From contig JAVHLL010000021.1 in the NCBI GenBank assembly GCA_031082155.1, positions 1-49,365 on the forward strand: a stretch of 49,365 bases of DNA, given 5' to 3'. Under the pieces are notes generated by a model, which saw only the letters and a list, made by a program, of their open reading frames with translations, was not told where the DNA came from and did not search any database. How positions within the stretch are numbered: position 1 is the first letter of the stretch; each line of letters starts with the position of its first letter. Shown in pieces: positions 8,773 through 18,544 of the stretch. The translations under genes were made by a program, and so were the position numbers. The stretch comes from Thermodesulfovibrionales bacterium. Lineage in GTDB: Bacteria; Nitrospirota; Thermodesulfovibrionia; Thermodesulfovibrionales; SM23-35.

Positions 8773-9640
8773 GGATATGTGCTCCGATTTTTACCGGTTT
8801 TTGATATACCATATCATATTTTAAGTGTTTTAAGGTGAAAGCGGTTGAAATATTAATCAGCGATTCGGCATGACCCAGGAGAAGATATCCCCCGACTCCA
8901 AGCCTTTCATAAAACATCTCGATAACTTTTTTCCTTGAGGGATAGTCGAAATAGATAAGCACATTTCTGCAGAAGATGACATCTACGGTACCGGCCAGTT
9001 TTGTCTTGACAGGATCGAGAAGATTGAGATGACTGAAATTGACGTGGTGCTTAACACTATCAGAGATTGTAAAGAGGGAATCCTCTTCTTTGAAATATTT
9101 CCTCAAGTAGTGTTGTTCGGTAGTCCGGAAAGAGTTTTTCCTGTAGGCACCGCTCCGTGCTACCTGGAGCACCCTCTGATTGATATCACTCCCGAAAACC
9201 TCAATGTTCCAGTTATGGAATGCTCCGGTTTCGAGAATGAGCATGGCAATGGTGTATGGCTCTTCGCCGGTTGAACAGCCGGCAGACCATATCCTCACCC
9301 TTTTCTTTTCCCTGTTTGTCTTTTTCATATCTGGCAGAATTTCTTCAGTGAATGCCTTCAACTGGTTCTGCTCCCTGAAGAAATAGGTTTCGTTCACTGT
9401 CAGGATATCGATGATTGAGGTAAGTTCTTCATCGCGGTTCCGGTGATAGAGCAGGTACCGGTAGTAATCTCTGAAATTCGAGAAGTGATAGCTTTTGAGC
9501 CGTCGTGAAAGCCGTTTCTCCAGGAGGTACCGCGAGTCATCATCGAAAAATATCCCGCAGTAATCACGGATAAAATCCCTTATCAGCCTGAATACCTCAG
9601 GCTCAAGCGGTATTATTTCTTCTTTCTCAAATAAAGACAT
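8765..9640 (-). CDS. cheR: CheR chemoreceptor methyltransferase
   Basis: This 291-aa enzyme transfers methyl groups from SAM to MCP glutamate residues. The N-terminal helical domain ends in the hallmark TVNETYFFRE (81-90). The SAM-binding domain has RIWSAGCSTGEEPYTIA (116-132), a FGSDIN acidic loop and DVIFCRNVLIYF. No TPR extension follows, so this is a plain CheR. The gene is tightly coupled with cheB by an 8-nt overlap and sits 61 nt downstream of the HEAT-repeat gene. Confidence 0.97.
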   Translation of the reverse strand: MSLFEKEEIIPLEPEVFRLIRDFIRDYCGIFFDDDSRYLLEKRLSRRLKSYHFSNFRDYYRYLLYHRNRDEELTSIIDILTVNETYFFREQNQLKAFTEEILPDMKKTNREKKRVRIWSAGCSTGEEPYTIAMLILETGAFHNWNIEVFGSDINQRVLQVARSGAYRKNSFRTTEQHYLRKYFKEEDSLFTISDSVKHHVNFSHLNLLDPVKTKLAGTVDVIFCRNVLIYFDYPSRKKVIEMFYERLGVGGYLLLGHAESLINISTAFTLKHLKYDMVYQKPVKIGAHIHV

Positions 9641-9701
9641 TGATATCTCTGAACCACTTCCGTCTTTCGTGATGAGACGTTGTATCCCTGACCACTGCTG
9701 A

Positions 9702-11681
9702 CTAACGACTCTTCCCGAGACTCTTTTCTATGGCTCTTTTCACCGTAGGGTCTTCTTCACGGTCATGGAGTTTTTCAATCTCCTTCCTGGCAGACTTTGT
9801 TATCCTTGTCCCGAGCGCTTCAACCGCGGCCATTCTTGTTGCCCAATCATTGTCCTGGAGGAAGGGCAATAATACCTCTTCGACACCGGAAAAAGAAGAA
9901 AGGCCCGTTATTGCGGTCCGCGTGATTTCTTTGTCATTGGAAGCAAGCATGCCCAGCAGCGCATCACGCGCTTCGTCCCCGCCTATTCTGCTTAATGATT
10001 CAATGGTGGTGGCAACTACGAAGCCATTTCTGTCAGAGAGAAGCTTCACCAGCAGTCGAACAGCCTTTTTATTCTGGAGCATGCCGAGAGACTTTGCCAC
10101 TGTAACCCTTACTGAATCATCTGCATCGGACATGAGGAGCGAGAGTGCGTCAAATACGCCTTCTCCACCGATCCGTCCGAGGCTCAGGGCGGATAAAGCC
10201 CTGATATGAGGTTCTTCATCGGTAAGCGCAAGGACAAGAAATTGGAAAGATTCCTCTGTTCTCAAGATCGAAAAAGCCTCAACACAGGCCTTTCTTACCG
10301 CTACCTTTCCGTCTTTCAATGCGAATCCCAGCGCGGGGACCGCCTCTTTTGCTCCAATTTTACCGAGCAAAAGGGCGGCATTTTTTCTCAGCACCGGATT
10401 TGGGTCCCTGAGCATGGAGATGAATTCATCTGTTTTAAGCCAGGGGCCAAGCTGTGCAAGAGCTTCGACAGCGGTCTCCTGCACATCTTCATAAGGGTCT
10501 GCGAGCAGCTTTCTTATCGGTGCGATTGCTTTCGGGTCATTGATGCTCGAGAGACCCCGTGCTGCAATGGAACGGATATGGCCGTCCTCATCTTCGATAA
10601 GCCTGAGAAACTCATCAAAATAGAGAGGAGACGCGATGCGTGAACCGACATCACAGATAAAACGCTTCTGATTGAGGTTCTCTGTTCTGAAAAGCTGGAT
10701 GAGAGCCTCTGGCCTCTCCCTTCCGATGAACACAAAAGCCCGCTTTACGTCTTCAGCAAAATGTTCGTCCTGAGATATTTCGAGAAGAGGAGTGAACGCC
10801 TGTTCATCCTTCATTAATCCGAGGAGAAGTATGGCGGAGACTTTGACTTCCGGCTTATTCGAACGCACATGATCAGCGAGAATTGCGAATATGGTATCGT
10901 TGATGAGTCTCCTGATCTCCCCGGTAATGACGTCTTCACCGATACCCTTATGATAGAATCTCACAAGGGCGTGCAGTATCTCTTCCCGGACAGATTTTGA
11001 AGAATCCTGGAGGAGGGGGACAAGATTTGCGAGTGTTGCGGGCACTGCAATGAGACTGAGTGCTTTTATTGCCGGGATCCGGAGAGTTTTTTTGTCAAGA
11101 GCCTTGATCAGGACGGAGACCGCTTTTGCGTCTCCTATTCTCCCGAGTGCGTCAGTAGCGGGATAAGCCGTCCAGACGTCATCGCTCTCGACGATTTTGA
11201 TCAAAGCGTCTACTACAGTCGCTTCCCCGACTTTGCCGAGGTGCTCGATGGCGGTGACGCGGACATTCTCGTCGTCGTCTTTCAGGGCGTGGAGCATGAG
11301 CGGGAGTGATCTGTTGTCCCTGAATTCTCCCAGCACATCAATGATAAACTTCCTTACATCCCGGTTAGAGGTATGAAACGCATCGATGAGAAAAGGGGTT
11401 ATTTTTTTGTTGAGGCGTATGAGTGCTTCTATCGAGGAGTTCCTCGCGCCTGCGTTCTCCTCCCGATAGAGGAGATCAATCAACCCATGGATATAGGCTT
11501 CAACAGGGTGTTCTTCAAGAAGAATATCGATCGCGGTGTTCCGCACCCTCCAGCTTGTATCTTCCATGGCAGAGAGCAGCAGCCGGATGGGCCGTTCACC
11601 CTGTTGACCCCTCAGGCTCTCAAGGGCTTCTCTCCTTACTTCGACATCAGTATGTTTAAGCAGAGTCTCCAGTTTTTGCAT
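9702..11681 (-). CDS. HEAT-repeat scaffold protein of the chemosensory operon
   Basis: This 659-aa protein is built almost entirely of about 20 HEAT/PBS-lyase-type repeats of roughly 31 residues, recognisable by recurrent patterns such as DPNPVLRKNAALLLGKIGAKEAVPAL and DEEPHIRALSALSLGRIGGEG (quoted in part: GAKEAVPAL, ALSLGRIGG). It lacks a signal peptide and membrane segments. HEAT solenoids bind other proteins, so a scaffold or adaptor for the CheA/CheW array or for an output partner is plausible but unproven. The ATG lies inside the end of cheW (26-nt overlap) behind a GGAAG ribosome-binding site, so translation is coupled. I know of no canonical Che protein with this architecture. Confidence 0.85.
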   Translation of the reverse strand: MQKLETLLKHTDVEVRREALESLRGQQGERPIRLLLSAMEDTSWRVRNTAIDILLEEHPVEAYIHGLIDLLYREENAGARNSSIEALIRLNKKITPFLIDAFHTSNRDVRKFIIDVLGEFRDNRSLPLMLHALKDDDENVRVTAIEHLGKVGEATVVDALIKIVESDDVWTAYPATDALGRIGDAKAVSVLIKALDKKTLRIPAIKALSLIAVPATLANLVPLLQDSSKSVREEILHALVRFYHKGIGEDVITGEIRRLINDTIFAILADHVRSNKPEVKVSAILLLGLMKDEQAFTPLLEISQDEHFAEDVKRAFVFIGRERPEALIQLFRTENLNQKRFICDVGSRIASPLYFDEFLRLIEDEDGHIRSIAARGLSSINDPKAIAPIRKLLADPYEDVQETAVEALAQLGPWLKTDEFISMLRDPNPVLRKNAALLLGKIGAKEAVPALGFALKDGKVAVRKACVEAFSILRTEESFQFLVLALTDEEPHIRALSALSLGRIGGEGVFDALSLLMSDADDSVRVTVAKSLGMLQNKKAVRLLVKLLSDRNGFVVATTIESLSRIGGDEARDALLGMLASNDKEITRTAITGLSSFSGVEEVLLPFLQDNDWATRMAAVEALGTRITKSARKEIEKLHDREEDPTVKRAIEKSLGKSR

Positions 11682-12147
11682 GTTCTTCCAGTAGTTCTTC
11701 TGATTCTTTCAACATGATCTTTTCCTCTGAAGAGAGGAGAAAATCGAGATTGAGCAATATGATGATCCTGTCTTCTTTTTTCCCGATGCCGGTAAGATAT
11801 TTCTTCTTCAGACCTTTAAAGATGGCCGGAGGGGCAATGATTTCTCCGGTAAGAAGGGTGACAATTTCCTGGACCCTCTCAACAGTAAGCCCGATTTTTT
11901 CACTGTCATATCTTACGATTATAGTAAGTTCCTGCCCGCTCTCAGAACTTATCCCGAATCGTTTCCTGAGATCAAGCAGAGGGATGACTTCTCCCCTCAC
12001 GGTGATAACGCCGGAAAGGAATTCGGGGAGCTCCGGAAGTGTATATATTTTCTGCGTATGGAGTATCTCGATTACCCGGTTGATCTCGATCCCGAAGGTT
12101 TCCTGGCCGATCGTAAATACGGCAAATTTTTTGCCTTTTGTTATCAT
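11656..12147 (-). CDS. cheW: CheW coupling protein (single domain)
   Basis: This 163-aa protein is a single CheW domain (about 8-145) that links the MCP to CheA. Recognisable strands are [47 protein letters not shown] and a conserved VERVQEIV region. The C-terminal tail (145-163) is acidic and helical. It overlaps the mcp stop by 4 nt (ATGA) and the HEAT gene start by 26 nt. It is one of two CheW proteins in the operon; the other (14646-15371) has a long extra N-terminus. Confidence 0.95.
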   Translation of the reverse strand: MITKGKKFAVFTIGQETFGIEINRVIEILHTQKIYTLPELPEFLSGVITVRGEVIPLLDLRKRFGISSESGQELTIIVRYDSEKIGLTVERVQEIVTLLTGEIIAPPAIFKGLKKKYLTGIGKKEDRIIILLNLDFLLSSEEKIMLKESEELLEEHAKTGDSA

Positions 12148-14633
12148 AGCAGCCCCAACTTTCCCATCATGGCATGTAAAGTTCCTATCTCGTCATCAGA
12201 GGTGCTGGTAAAGCCACTATAGCGTTTATCAATGGCATGAAGGATTGACAGCCCTTCAGGGGTCGTATCCTTGAGTTCGAGGAGCGCCTGGGCAAGAGAT
12301 TCCTGTATGTTCCGGGGCATCTTTTTGTGTGCGCTTATGATGAAGCCGGGCATTTCGCCGGAAAATTCGATGACCTTGATCCCCTTGTCTTTGTGCCGGC
12401 TGGCCATACTTTCCGATATACCCCCTGCGTCAAATGAGCCTTCAATCACCGCACTGATGACATTCTCGTGTGTGCCGACATATTCGTAATGGAGAAGGTC
12501 TTTCAATTCAATTCCGGCATTGAGCAGCATAACCCGGGGAGCTATATGGCTCGATACCGAGTGTAATGTCCCGAACGCAAATCTCTTTCCCCTGATGTCT
12601 TTGGTAGCACTAATCTTACTGTCACTTTTTGCGATAATGACGGAATGGTATCCGGCTTTTCCTTCAGTCATAATTTTCACGAGAGGGATAACCGCGTATT
12701 TCCCCCGTGCTTTCACATAAGTAATGGGGCTCATGAAACAACAGTCAGTCAACCCCTGACCGATATCCCGGATTGCCCCTTCATGATCGGAAACAATTCT
12801 GAGGACTACCCTTTTGCCAAGACGTGTGCTGAGATATTCCGCAAGAGGGGCGAAATTTTCCGGGATTTCGAGAGGTGATGTGCCGACCGGTTCGATCCCG
12901 AAATGTATTACCGCGGTTTCTCCCTTTCTTGCAGAACTCTCTTCGGAGAAACTGATTTTTTCGAGTTCCTTTGTTACCAATTCCGTATTCCTCGAAAGAC
13001 CCTTGAGGGCCTGAGTAATAGCAAAGACGCTGTTCAGCGTATGCTGGGGGATTTCCCGTATCTTCTCTATGGAAATGAAAATCTGGCTTGCGCCCATGCG
13101 CTGTTCCTGGATAGCCTTTGCGATCTGGCGGCTCTTCTCCGATACGGTTTCTATCGCTTCTGATATCTGTTTTGTGTTAATCAACTGTTCGCTTGTTGCA
13201 GCGCTCACATGGTTCGCAACATCGCGCATTTTTTCCGTAGCTTTTGATATGAGATGAGCGCCTTTGCTCTGTTCCAGAGTTGCCTTCGCGACCTGGGACA
13301 CCATGTTTTTGACGTTCTCCATTGCGTCGGAAACAAGCCGTGTCGTCCTCGCCTGCTCGATGGTAGAGCGCTCTATCGTATCGGACATCTCTGCCGACTG
13401 TGTTGAACTTTCCACGATTGTATGCAATGCGTCTCCTGAATTACGGGCGACATGAAGGCCTTCATCTACCGACGTGATTCCCTCGTCCATGGCAAGAATC
13501 GCATCTTGCACTTCGTGCTGAACCGCCTGGATTAGTCCTGCAATCTCGTGGGTGGAGAAGGAAGTCCGTTCCGCAAGATCTTTTATCTCTTCGGCAACAA
13601 CCGAAAACCCTTTTCCATGCTCGCCTGCCTGTGAAGCGAGTATGGCAGCATTCAGAGCGAGGAGCGTTGTCTGATCGGTTATCTCGTCAATGACATTCAA
13701 TATCTTCCCGATTTCATCTGATCGCACGCCGAGTTTCTTAATGCAGCTCGCGGTTTTCTCAAACGACGTTTTGATGTTCTGAATTCCCTCGATTGTCTTT
13801 TCGACGGATGCCATTCCGATGGTTGTTGCTTCATTCTTGACTTTTTCGGACAAGAGCGCTGATTCCTTTACGCTCTGCTCGACTTCCTTGATGGACGAGG
13901 AAATCTCCTCGGCTGCGGCAAGGGTCTCTTCCGAAGATGCCGAGAGTTCTTCGGTCTTCTGCGCTACCTCTCTGATGGTCGCGGACAACTCTTCGATCGA
14001 GGATGAGGTCGTGTCGATAACCTGAAAGAGCTCCTGAGCGCTTTTTGCGACTTCGCCGATGCTCATCACCATCTCTTCCATGGAAGCTGCCTTTTCTTCC
14101 GTGGAAATCGCAAGGTGTTCGGTATTTTCAGAAATCTCTGCGGATGCAGAATTCATCTGTTCAAGAGAACTTGCTATATTCGCGATTGCTTCCGATTCGC
14201 GTTTTGTATTTACAGAGACATTCTTGAATTCCGTCTCGACTTTGTCAACCACATCCCTGACACGCTGAGAGCCGTTTTTGATTCTTTGAAGAATTCCTCC
14301 CATTGAACGTATTGACTCCTGAAGCGCCTTATTCAGGCTGCCCAGTTCGTCAGTCCTCCGCATATCGGCAGGATACACAAATTTTCCCTCTGACAGGGAT
14401 TTTGCCGCTTCTTCGACAGATCGTATCGGATGAATGACAAACTTTTTCAGGAGAAGAAGAGAAACATACGTAATCACAAACACGGAGATTATGGTAATGG
14501 CGATCCAGGAAAAGAGATCCATCTTCTCCGGAGAAGGAAGTATCCCGGCCCACAGGATAATGCATACTGTCGATAAACCGAGAATGAATAGGACAAATCT
14601 GAATTCGAGGCTTTCTCTAAAGCTTCTTTGCAT
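12144..14633 (-). CDS. methyl-accepting chemotaxis protein with C-terminal cytoplasmic PhnD-like ligand-binding domain
   Basis: This 829-aa chemoreceptor has an unusual order of domains. TM1 (about 12-32) and TM2 (about 40-63) are joined by only 7 residues, so there is no periplasmic sensor. A HAMP domain (about 62-115) and a long antiparallel signalling hairpin follow, with its tip at 318-345 ([21 protein letters not shown], a variant of [18 protein letters not shown]; quoted part LLALNAA). Residues about 576-829 form a phosphonate/phosphate-type binding-protein domain: [53 protein letters not shown] and [14 protein letters not shown] match PhnD. No membrane segment separates it from the signalling domain, so it should sit in the cytoplasm. 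It probably supplies the ligand input normally given by a periplasmic domain (inference). The stop overlaps cheW by 4 nt. Confidence 0.93.
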   Translation of the reverse strand: MQRSFRESLEFRFVLFILGLSTVCIILWAGILPSPEKMDLFSWIAITIISVFVITYVSLLLLKKFVIHPIRSVEEAAKSLSEGKFVYPADMRRTDELGSLNKALQESIRSMGGILQRIKNGSQRVRDVVDKVETEFKNVSVNTKRESEAIANIASSLEQMNSASAEISENTEHLAISTEEKAASMEEMVMSIGEVAKSAQELFQVIDTTSSSIEELSATIREVAQKTEELSASSEETLAAAEEISSSIKEVEQSVKESALLSEKVKNEATTIGMASVEKTIEGIQNIKTSFEKTASCIKKLGVRSDEIGKILNVIDEITDQTTLLALNAAILASQAGEHGKGFSVVAEEIKDLAERTSFSTHEIAGLIQAVQHEVQDAILAMDEGITSVDEGLHVARNSGDALHTIVESSTQSAEMSDTIERSTIEQARTTRLVSDAMENVKNMVSQVAKATLEQSKGAHLISKATEKMRDVANHVSAATSEQLINTKQISEAIETVSEKSRQIAKAIQEQRMGASQIFISIEKIREIPQHTLNSVFAITQALKGLSRNTELVTKELEKISFSEESSARKGETAVIHFGIEPVGTSPLEIPENFAPLAEYLSTRLGKRVVLRIVSDHEGAIRDIGQGLTDCCFMSPITYVKARGKYAVIPLVKIMTEGKAGYHSVIIAKSDSKISATKDIRGKRFAFGTLHSVSSHIAPRVMLLNAGIELKDLLHYEYVGTHENVISAVIEGSFDAGGISESMASRHKDKGIKVIEFSGEMPGFIISAHKKMPRNIQESLAQALLELKDTTPEGLSILHAIDKRYSGFTSTSDDEIGTLHAMMGKLGLL

Positions 14634-14645
14634 ATGGCCTCCCGC

Positions 14646-15371
14646 TCATTTTATGGATAAGGTTACTGCCTCTTGCATGTTCAGTATCGATACGAAGCGT
14701 TTTTCGACCACTGCGATCCCGGAAACGAATAGCAGTTCATCGTCAGAGAGGTGAGAAGGAGGCGGCAACAATTCGGATTCTGCAATCCTGACAACCCCGG
14801 TGACCTTATCTACTGCCGCACCGATACGGCCTTTCGGGCCTTTAATGATAAGTATCTTTTTCTTGTAACCGTCCTCTGCCGTGCCCCTCCTGAGTGACAG
14901 CTTCGCTTTCAGGTCAATGACAGGGATGACTTTGCCCCGCAGCGAGGTTATGCCAAGGACATAATCCGACAACCTTGGAACAGGAGTGATATGCTGGAAC
15001 CTGATGATCTCATCAAGTTCGGAAACCCTGAATGCAAAATCTTCGCTAAGGAGCTTGAAGGTAAGGATTTCGATAACGTTTCCCGTCGCCTCGGCGTCAG
15101 CTTCCGATTTTTCAGGAGATTGCTGCTGCATGTCTTCACTCCCTGCTGATTGAACTCCCTTTTTTGCCTCGACCCCTCTCCCGCCTGATGCTGGTTTCTC
15201 CTGTGCTTTGCCCGGTTCCGGTTGTTGCGCCGCCGGAGCAGGGAGTACGTTCTTGTCTTCCGGTGATGTATCCGAGGCCTTTTCTGCTTCGGGTTTCTGC
15301 CCGGCCTTCCGCGGGGGCTGGTCTTCAGGTTCCGGCTGGTTCAGTTTTTTCCTAATTTTCGCGATATCCAT
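14646..15371 (-). CDS. CheW-domain protein with long disordered N-terminal extension
   Basis: This 241-aa protein has about 95 N-terminal residues of low-complexity Pro/Glu/Lys/Ala/Gln sequence (EPEDQPPRKAGQKPEAEKA-like), predicted disordered. A CheW domain (about 98-240) follows, with VIEILTFKLLSEDFAFRVSELDEII, YVLGITSLRGKVIPVIDLKAKL and ILIIKGPKGRIGAAVDKVTGVV (parts). The extension could tether a partner such as the neighbouring ATPase, but nothing in the sequence proves this. The gene overlaps the ATPase stop by 20 nt and precedes the mcp gene by 12 nt. Confidence 0.9.
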   Translation of the reverse strand: MDIAKIRKKLNQPEPEDQPPRKAGQKPEAEKASDTSPEDKNVLPAPAAQQPEPGKAQEKPASGGRGVEAKKGVQSAGSEDMQQQSPEKSEADAEATGNVIEILTFKLLSEDFAFRVSELDEIIRFQHITPVPRLSDYVLGITSLRGKVIPVIDLKAKLSLRRGTAEDGYKKKILIIKGPKGRIGAAVDKVTGVVRIAESELLPPPSHLSDDELLFVSGIAVVEKRFVSILNMQEAVTLSIK

Positions 15372-16170
15372 TTAACCCGAGTTCCCGTGCTGCGTCGTTG
15401 ATAATCGGTTCGTCTATGATGCGCATTTCTCTGCCGAAACCATCGAGCAGCGCAGATGCTGCAATACTGTTAATGACCCGGGGAATTCCTCCGGAATAGT
15501 GATAGAGTTTTTGGATGGCAATGTCGGTAAAGAGCGGGCTGTCAAGCCCGGAAATGCGTAACCTGTGCTCGACATATTCCTTCATCTCCTCAGCGGCAAG
15601 GGGGCCGAGATGATAAAACAGGCCGATTCTCTGGCGCAGCGGCAGATAGGTTTTGTGGTTCAACCGCTTTCTCAGGTCTGTCTGACCGACGAGAATCAGG
15701 CTGAGGAGATTTATATGATCGAGCTGAAAATTTGTCAAGAGTCGTACTTCCTCGAAAGTGCTTTTAGTGGGTATGAGCTGTGCTTCGTCAATGATGAGAA
15801 CCGGGGTAATACCGGATTCATAATCTTTATATACCCGCTCATAAATTGCATCGAGAAGGTTATCTTTGAAATTATGAGGGATCTTAATATCAAACCGTTT
15901 CGCTACGGTTCTGAGAAATTGAAGCGGGGTCAGCTGGGGATTAATGATTACGATGACACGGTATTTTTCCCCCAGTGAATCCATGAGCGCACGGGTAAGC
16001 GTTGTCTTCCCGCTGCCTACTTCTCCGGTCAGAAGAACGAGTTCTCTTTCTTCCACTGCATACTGCAGCCGGGCAAGCGCTTCTTCATGGTTTTTGCTCA
16101 GAAAGAGGAAGCGGGGATCGGGTGTTTTGGAAAAAGGCTTTTGTTTCAGGCCGTAGTATGCTTCATACAT
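15352..16170 (-). CDS. ExeA/GspA-type AAA ATPase
   Basis: This 272-aa P-loop ATPase resembles the N-terminal ATPase of ExeA/GspA. The family start MYEAYYGLKQKPFSKTPDP is clear (1-19). Walker A is GEVGSGKTT (49-57), Walker B is VLIIDEAQL, and a sensor/arginine-finger region contains LRQRIG and an AAA lid with YVEHRLRISG and GGIPRVINSIA. The ExeA C-terminal peptidoglycan-binding domain is missing. Such ATPases usually occur in secretion, transposition (TniB/MuB-like) or exopolysaccharide loci; here it lies between cheA (8-nt overlap) and cheW (20-nt overlap). A role in positioning or remodelling the array is conceivable but unproven. Confidence 0.9.
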   Translation of the reverse strand: MYEAYYGLKQKPFSKTPDPRFLFLSKNHEEALARLQYAVEERELVLLTGEVGSGKTTLTRALMDSLGEKYRVIVIINPQLTPLQFLRTVAKRFDIKIPHNFKDNLLDAIYERVYKDYESGITPVLIIDEAQLIPTKSTFEEVRLLTNFQLDHINLLSLILVGQTDLRKRLNHKTYLPLRQRIGLFYHLGPLAAEEMKEYVEHRLRISGLDSPLFTDIAIQKLYHYSGGIPRVINSIAASALLDGFGREMRIIDEPIINDAARELGLNGYREN

Positions 16171-18124
16171 AAGAAGCCCCCTCCTGGCGTGTTAAGGACT
16201 GTTCGATGATTGACTCGACGTCAAGGACAAGGATTACCTCATGCCTGCCGATTTCGGCTGCGCCTGCAAAACCGCTGATCCCTTTCAGATAGTTCCCGAG
16301 AGACTTGATCACAATCTCATGCTGTGCGATGATTTCGTCAACAACAACCCCTAGCTTCCTTCTTCCGAATCCTACGACCACCGCGAAGGTCTGATCATTT
16401 TTGTCGGTTTCCAGCAGGAATATTTTTCCGACATCAATAATCGGAAGCATCTCGCCCCGCAGGTAGTACACGTTTTTCCATTCTATTGTCTGGATATCTT
16501 TTAGTTCTATCACAATGATTTCAGATATCGCGGAAAGAGGAATGGCAAACCGGTGCTTCCCTGCCCTTACCAAAAGGGCCCTGATAATGGCGAGGGTAAT
16601 AGGCAGCGTGAGGGTGATAGTTGTCCCCTCGTTCTTTTTTGTGCGTATCTCGGTGAATCCGCCGAGCACAGAGAGTTTTTCCTTCACTATATCCATGCCA
16701 ACTCCCCTGCCCGAGATTTCGCTCACCACGTTCTTTGTGCTGAACCCTGGCGCGAAGACGAAGTCCAGTACCTCTCTGTCTTCGATCTTCGCATCCGGTT
16801 CTATGAGTCCTTTCTCGATCGCCTTTGTCCTGACTTCTGCAATATCTATTCCCCGGCCGTCGTCTATGACCTCGATTACGACATGGTTCCCTTTCTGGGC
16901 GGCCTTGAGGACTATTGTCCCATGTTCCCGTTTTCCCTTGGCCAGTCTTTCTTCGGCAGATTCTATCCCATGGTCAATGGAGTTTCTCACCAGGTGCATA
17001 AGAGGATCGATGATCTCTTCCGCAATTGATTTATCGACTTCTGTATCTTCACCATAGAGGGTAAGATCAATCTCTTTTCCGGTTTCCCTCGAATAACGGC
17101 GGATGACCTGCGCAAGCCGCGAAAATATCTGGCCGATCGGTACCATCCGGATGGCGAGCACCTCGTCCTGCAGCTCGCCAAGCCTTCTCTCGAACGAGAC
17201 CGATATCTTATGGATATCCCGGATAAGGGGCGAATACGGATACGACTCTTCTATCTCTGCCCCGATTCTCTTCACGGCGTCCTTTGCAAGGGTTAATTCA
17301 CCGATGGTATTGAGTATCCTGTCCAGCTTGTCGATATCGACCCTGACGGTGGTAGTTGCACTCCTGACAGTATGGTCCTGTTTCGCCGCTATCTGCGGCT
17401 CTGCATGCTTTGCGGGGACGAGGACTTCTATATTCCCGCTGAAATGCTGTTTGAATGCCTCTGTATTTTGATTGCTGGCGAACATGAGATTAAACCCTAT
17501 CGAGCCTTCAGGCACGCCGGTGGATGTGGGGAGCGTAGAGATAAGTTCTCCCTCTCCCTTAATCTTTTTTGTGACCTCTTCCAGCGAAGTGTCGAACGTG
17601 GAGAGGTCAAAAATCGCATTGAACAGGTAAATGCCATTCCCGGTTTTTATGTTTGCTTTCAGCCGGTGTTCTTCATATTCAGAAAGGACCCTGAGAATTC
17701 TCTCATCAATGATACCCTGAATATCCAGTCCCTGCTCCCCGGCCTGCATGGATACCCGGAAATTCCTGATTTCCTCAATATGTGCCAAGAGATCCACAGG
17801 GGTGTCTTCCTTCAGTCCGTTGATTGCAGAACTCAAGGTGTCGATGCTTTTGAAAAGGAAATTCACCACGTCTTCTGTTATGGGAACCTTCCCCAGACGC
17901 ATATCGTCCAATAAGGACTCAAGGGCGTGGCTGATGTCCGTTATCCCCTGATTGCCGAAGAGCCCTGACAGACCCTTCAGGGTATGCATGGAACGGAAGA
18001 GTGCATTGATTGTATCGGGGCTGACCGCAGTCAGGTAGGTATCCTGAATCTCGAGGACGCACTGCTGGCACTCGAAAAGCAGGTCCTCAGCTTCAGCAAT
18101 GAATTCCTTCTTAGAGGCCTTCAT
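16163..18124 (-). CDS. cheA: CheA chemosensory histidine kinase
   Basis: This 653-aa kinase contains an Hpt domain with phosphorylatable His47 (LFRSMHTLKGLSG) and a P2-like region at about 145-235. Dimerisation helices follow at about 265-325 (ELTLAKDAVKRIG). The HATPase domain has the N box LMHLVRNSIDHGIE, the G1 box IDDGRGID and the G2 FSTKNVVSEISGRGVGMDIV region (quoted in parts). A CheW-like regulatory domain (about 510-645) ends the protein. It should phosphorylate the CheY proteins and CheB of this operon. The start (18124) lies within cheY (14-nt overlap), suggesting coupling. No receiver domain is fused, unlike many hybrid CheAs of type-IV-pilus systems. Confidence 0.97.
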   Translation of the reverse strand: MKASKKEFIAEAEDLLFECQQCVLEIQDTYLTAVSPDTINALFRSMHTLKGLSGLFGNQGITDISHALESLLDDMRLGKVPITEDVVNFLFKSIDTLSSAINGLKEDTPVDLLAHIEEIRNFRVSMQAGEQGLDIQGIIDERILRVLSEYEEHRLKANIKTGNGIYLFNAIFDLSTFDTSLEEVTKKIKGEGELISTLPTSTGVPEGSIGFNLMFASNQNTEAFKQHFSGNIEVLVPAKHAEPQIAAKQDHTVRSATTTVRVDIDKLDRILNTIGELTLAKDAVKRIGAEIEESYPYSPLIRDIHKISVSFERRLGELQDEVLAIRMVPIGQIFSRLAQVIRRYSRETGKEIDLTLYGEDTEVDKSIAEEIIDPLMHLVRNSIDHGIESAEERLAKGKREHGTIVLKAAQKGNHVVIEVIDDGRGIDIAEVRTKAIEKGLIEPDAKIEDREVLDFVFAPGFSTKNVVSEISGRGVGMDIVKEKLSVLGGFTEIRTKKNEGTTITLTLPITLAIIRALLVRAGKHRFAIPLSAISEIIVIELKDIQTIEWKNVYYLRGEMLPIIDVGKIFLLETDKNDQTFAVVVGFGRRKLGVVVDEIIAQHEIVIKSLGNYLKGISGFAGAAEIGRHEVILVLDVESIIEQSLTRQEGASYV

Positions 18125-18509
18125 GATGCAGTGCCTTTTTTACGACCTCCTGCAGCTCCTGTGCTCTGAAAGGCTTGGTTATGTATGCCATAGCACCGAG
18201 CGCTACTCCCCGTTTTCTGTCTTCCTCGCTCCTTTCCGTGCTTACGATAATGAGCGGGATATGGCTGTACCGGGGGTTGTTTTTAACAAAACTGATGAGT
18301 TCGAGGCCGTTTATATCAGGCATATTCACATCGGTGACGATGAGATTAAAATCCTGTGTGGGAAGCAGCTTGAGGGCTTCGAAGCCTGAAGCGGCTTCTG
18401 TAGTGGAGAGGTCCCCCATCTCCTCGATTACAGCCCTGATGAGAGCCCTGGTAGTTGCAGAATCTTCAACAATCAGAATTGATCCGGTAACCCCTTTATC
18501 CTCCATCAC
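18111..18509 (-). CDS. CheY-type single-domain response regulator (operon start)
   Basis: This 132-aa receiver has acidic residues E15-D16, phospho-acceptor Asp60 (LIVTDVNMPDING), Ser/Thr in IVSTER and Lys in YITKPF. About 10 extra residues precede the first strand; the second Met (18506) is an equally good start. It lies directly upstream of cheA with a 14-nt overlap. It is likely a direct CheA substrate and a paralogue of the cheY at 6480-6845. Confidence 0.92.
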   Translation of the reverse strand: MMEDKGVTGSILIVEDSATTRALIRAVIEEMGDLSTTEAASGFEALKLLPTQDFNLIVTDVNMPDINGLELISFVKNNPRYSHIPLIIVSTERSEEDRKRGVALGAMAYITKPFRAQELQEVVKKALHHEGL

Positions 18510-18544
18510 CTGATCAATTCTAACAGATTAGCAACAAAAAATCA

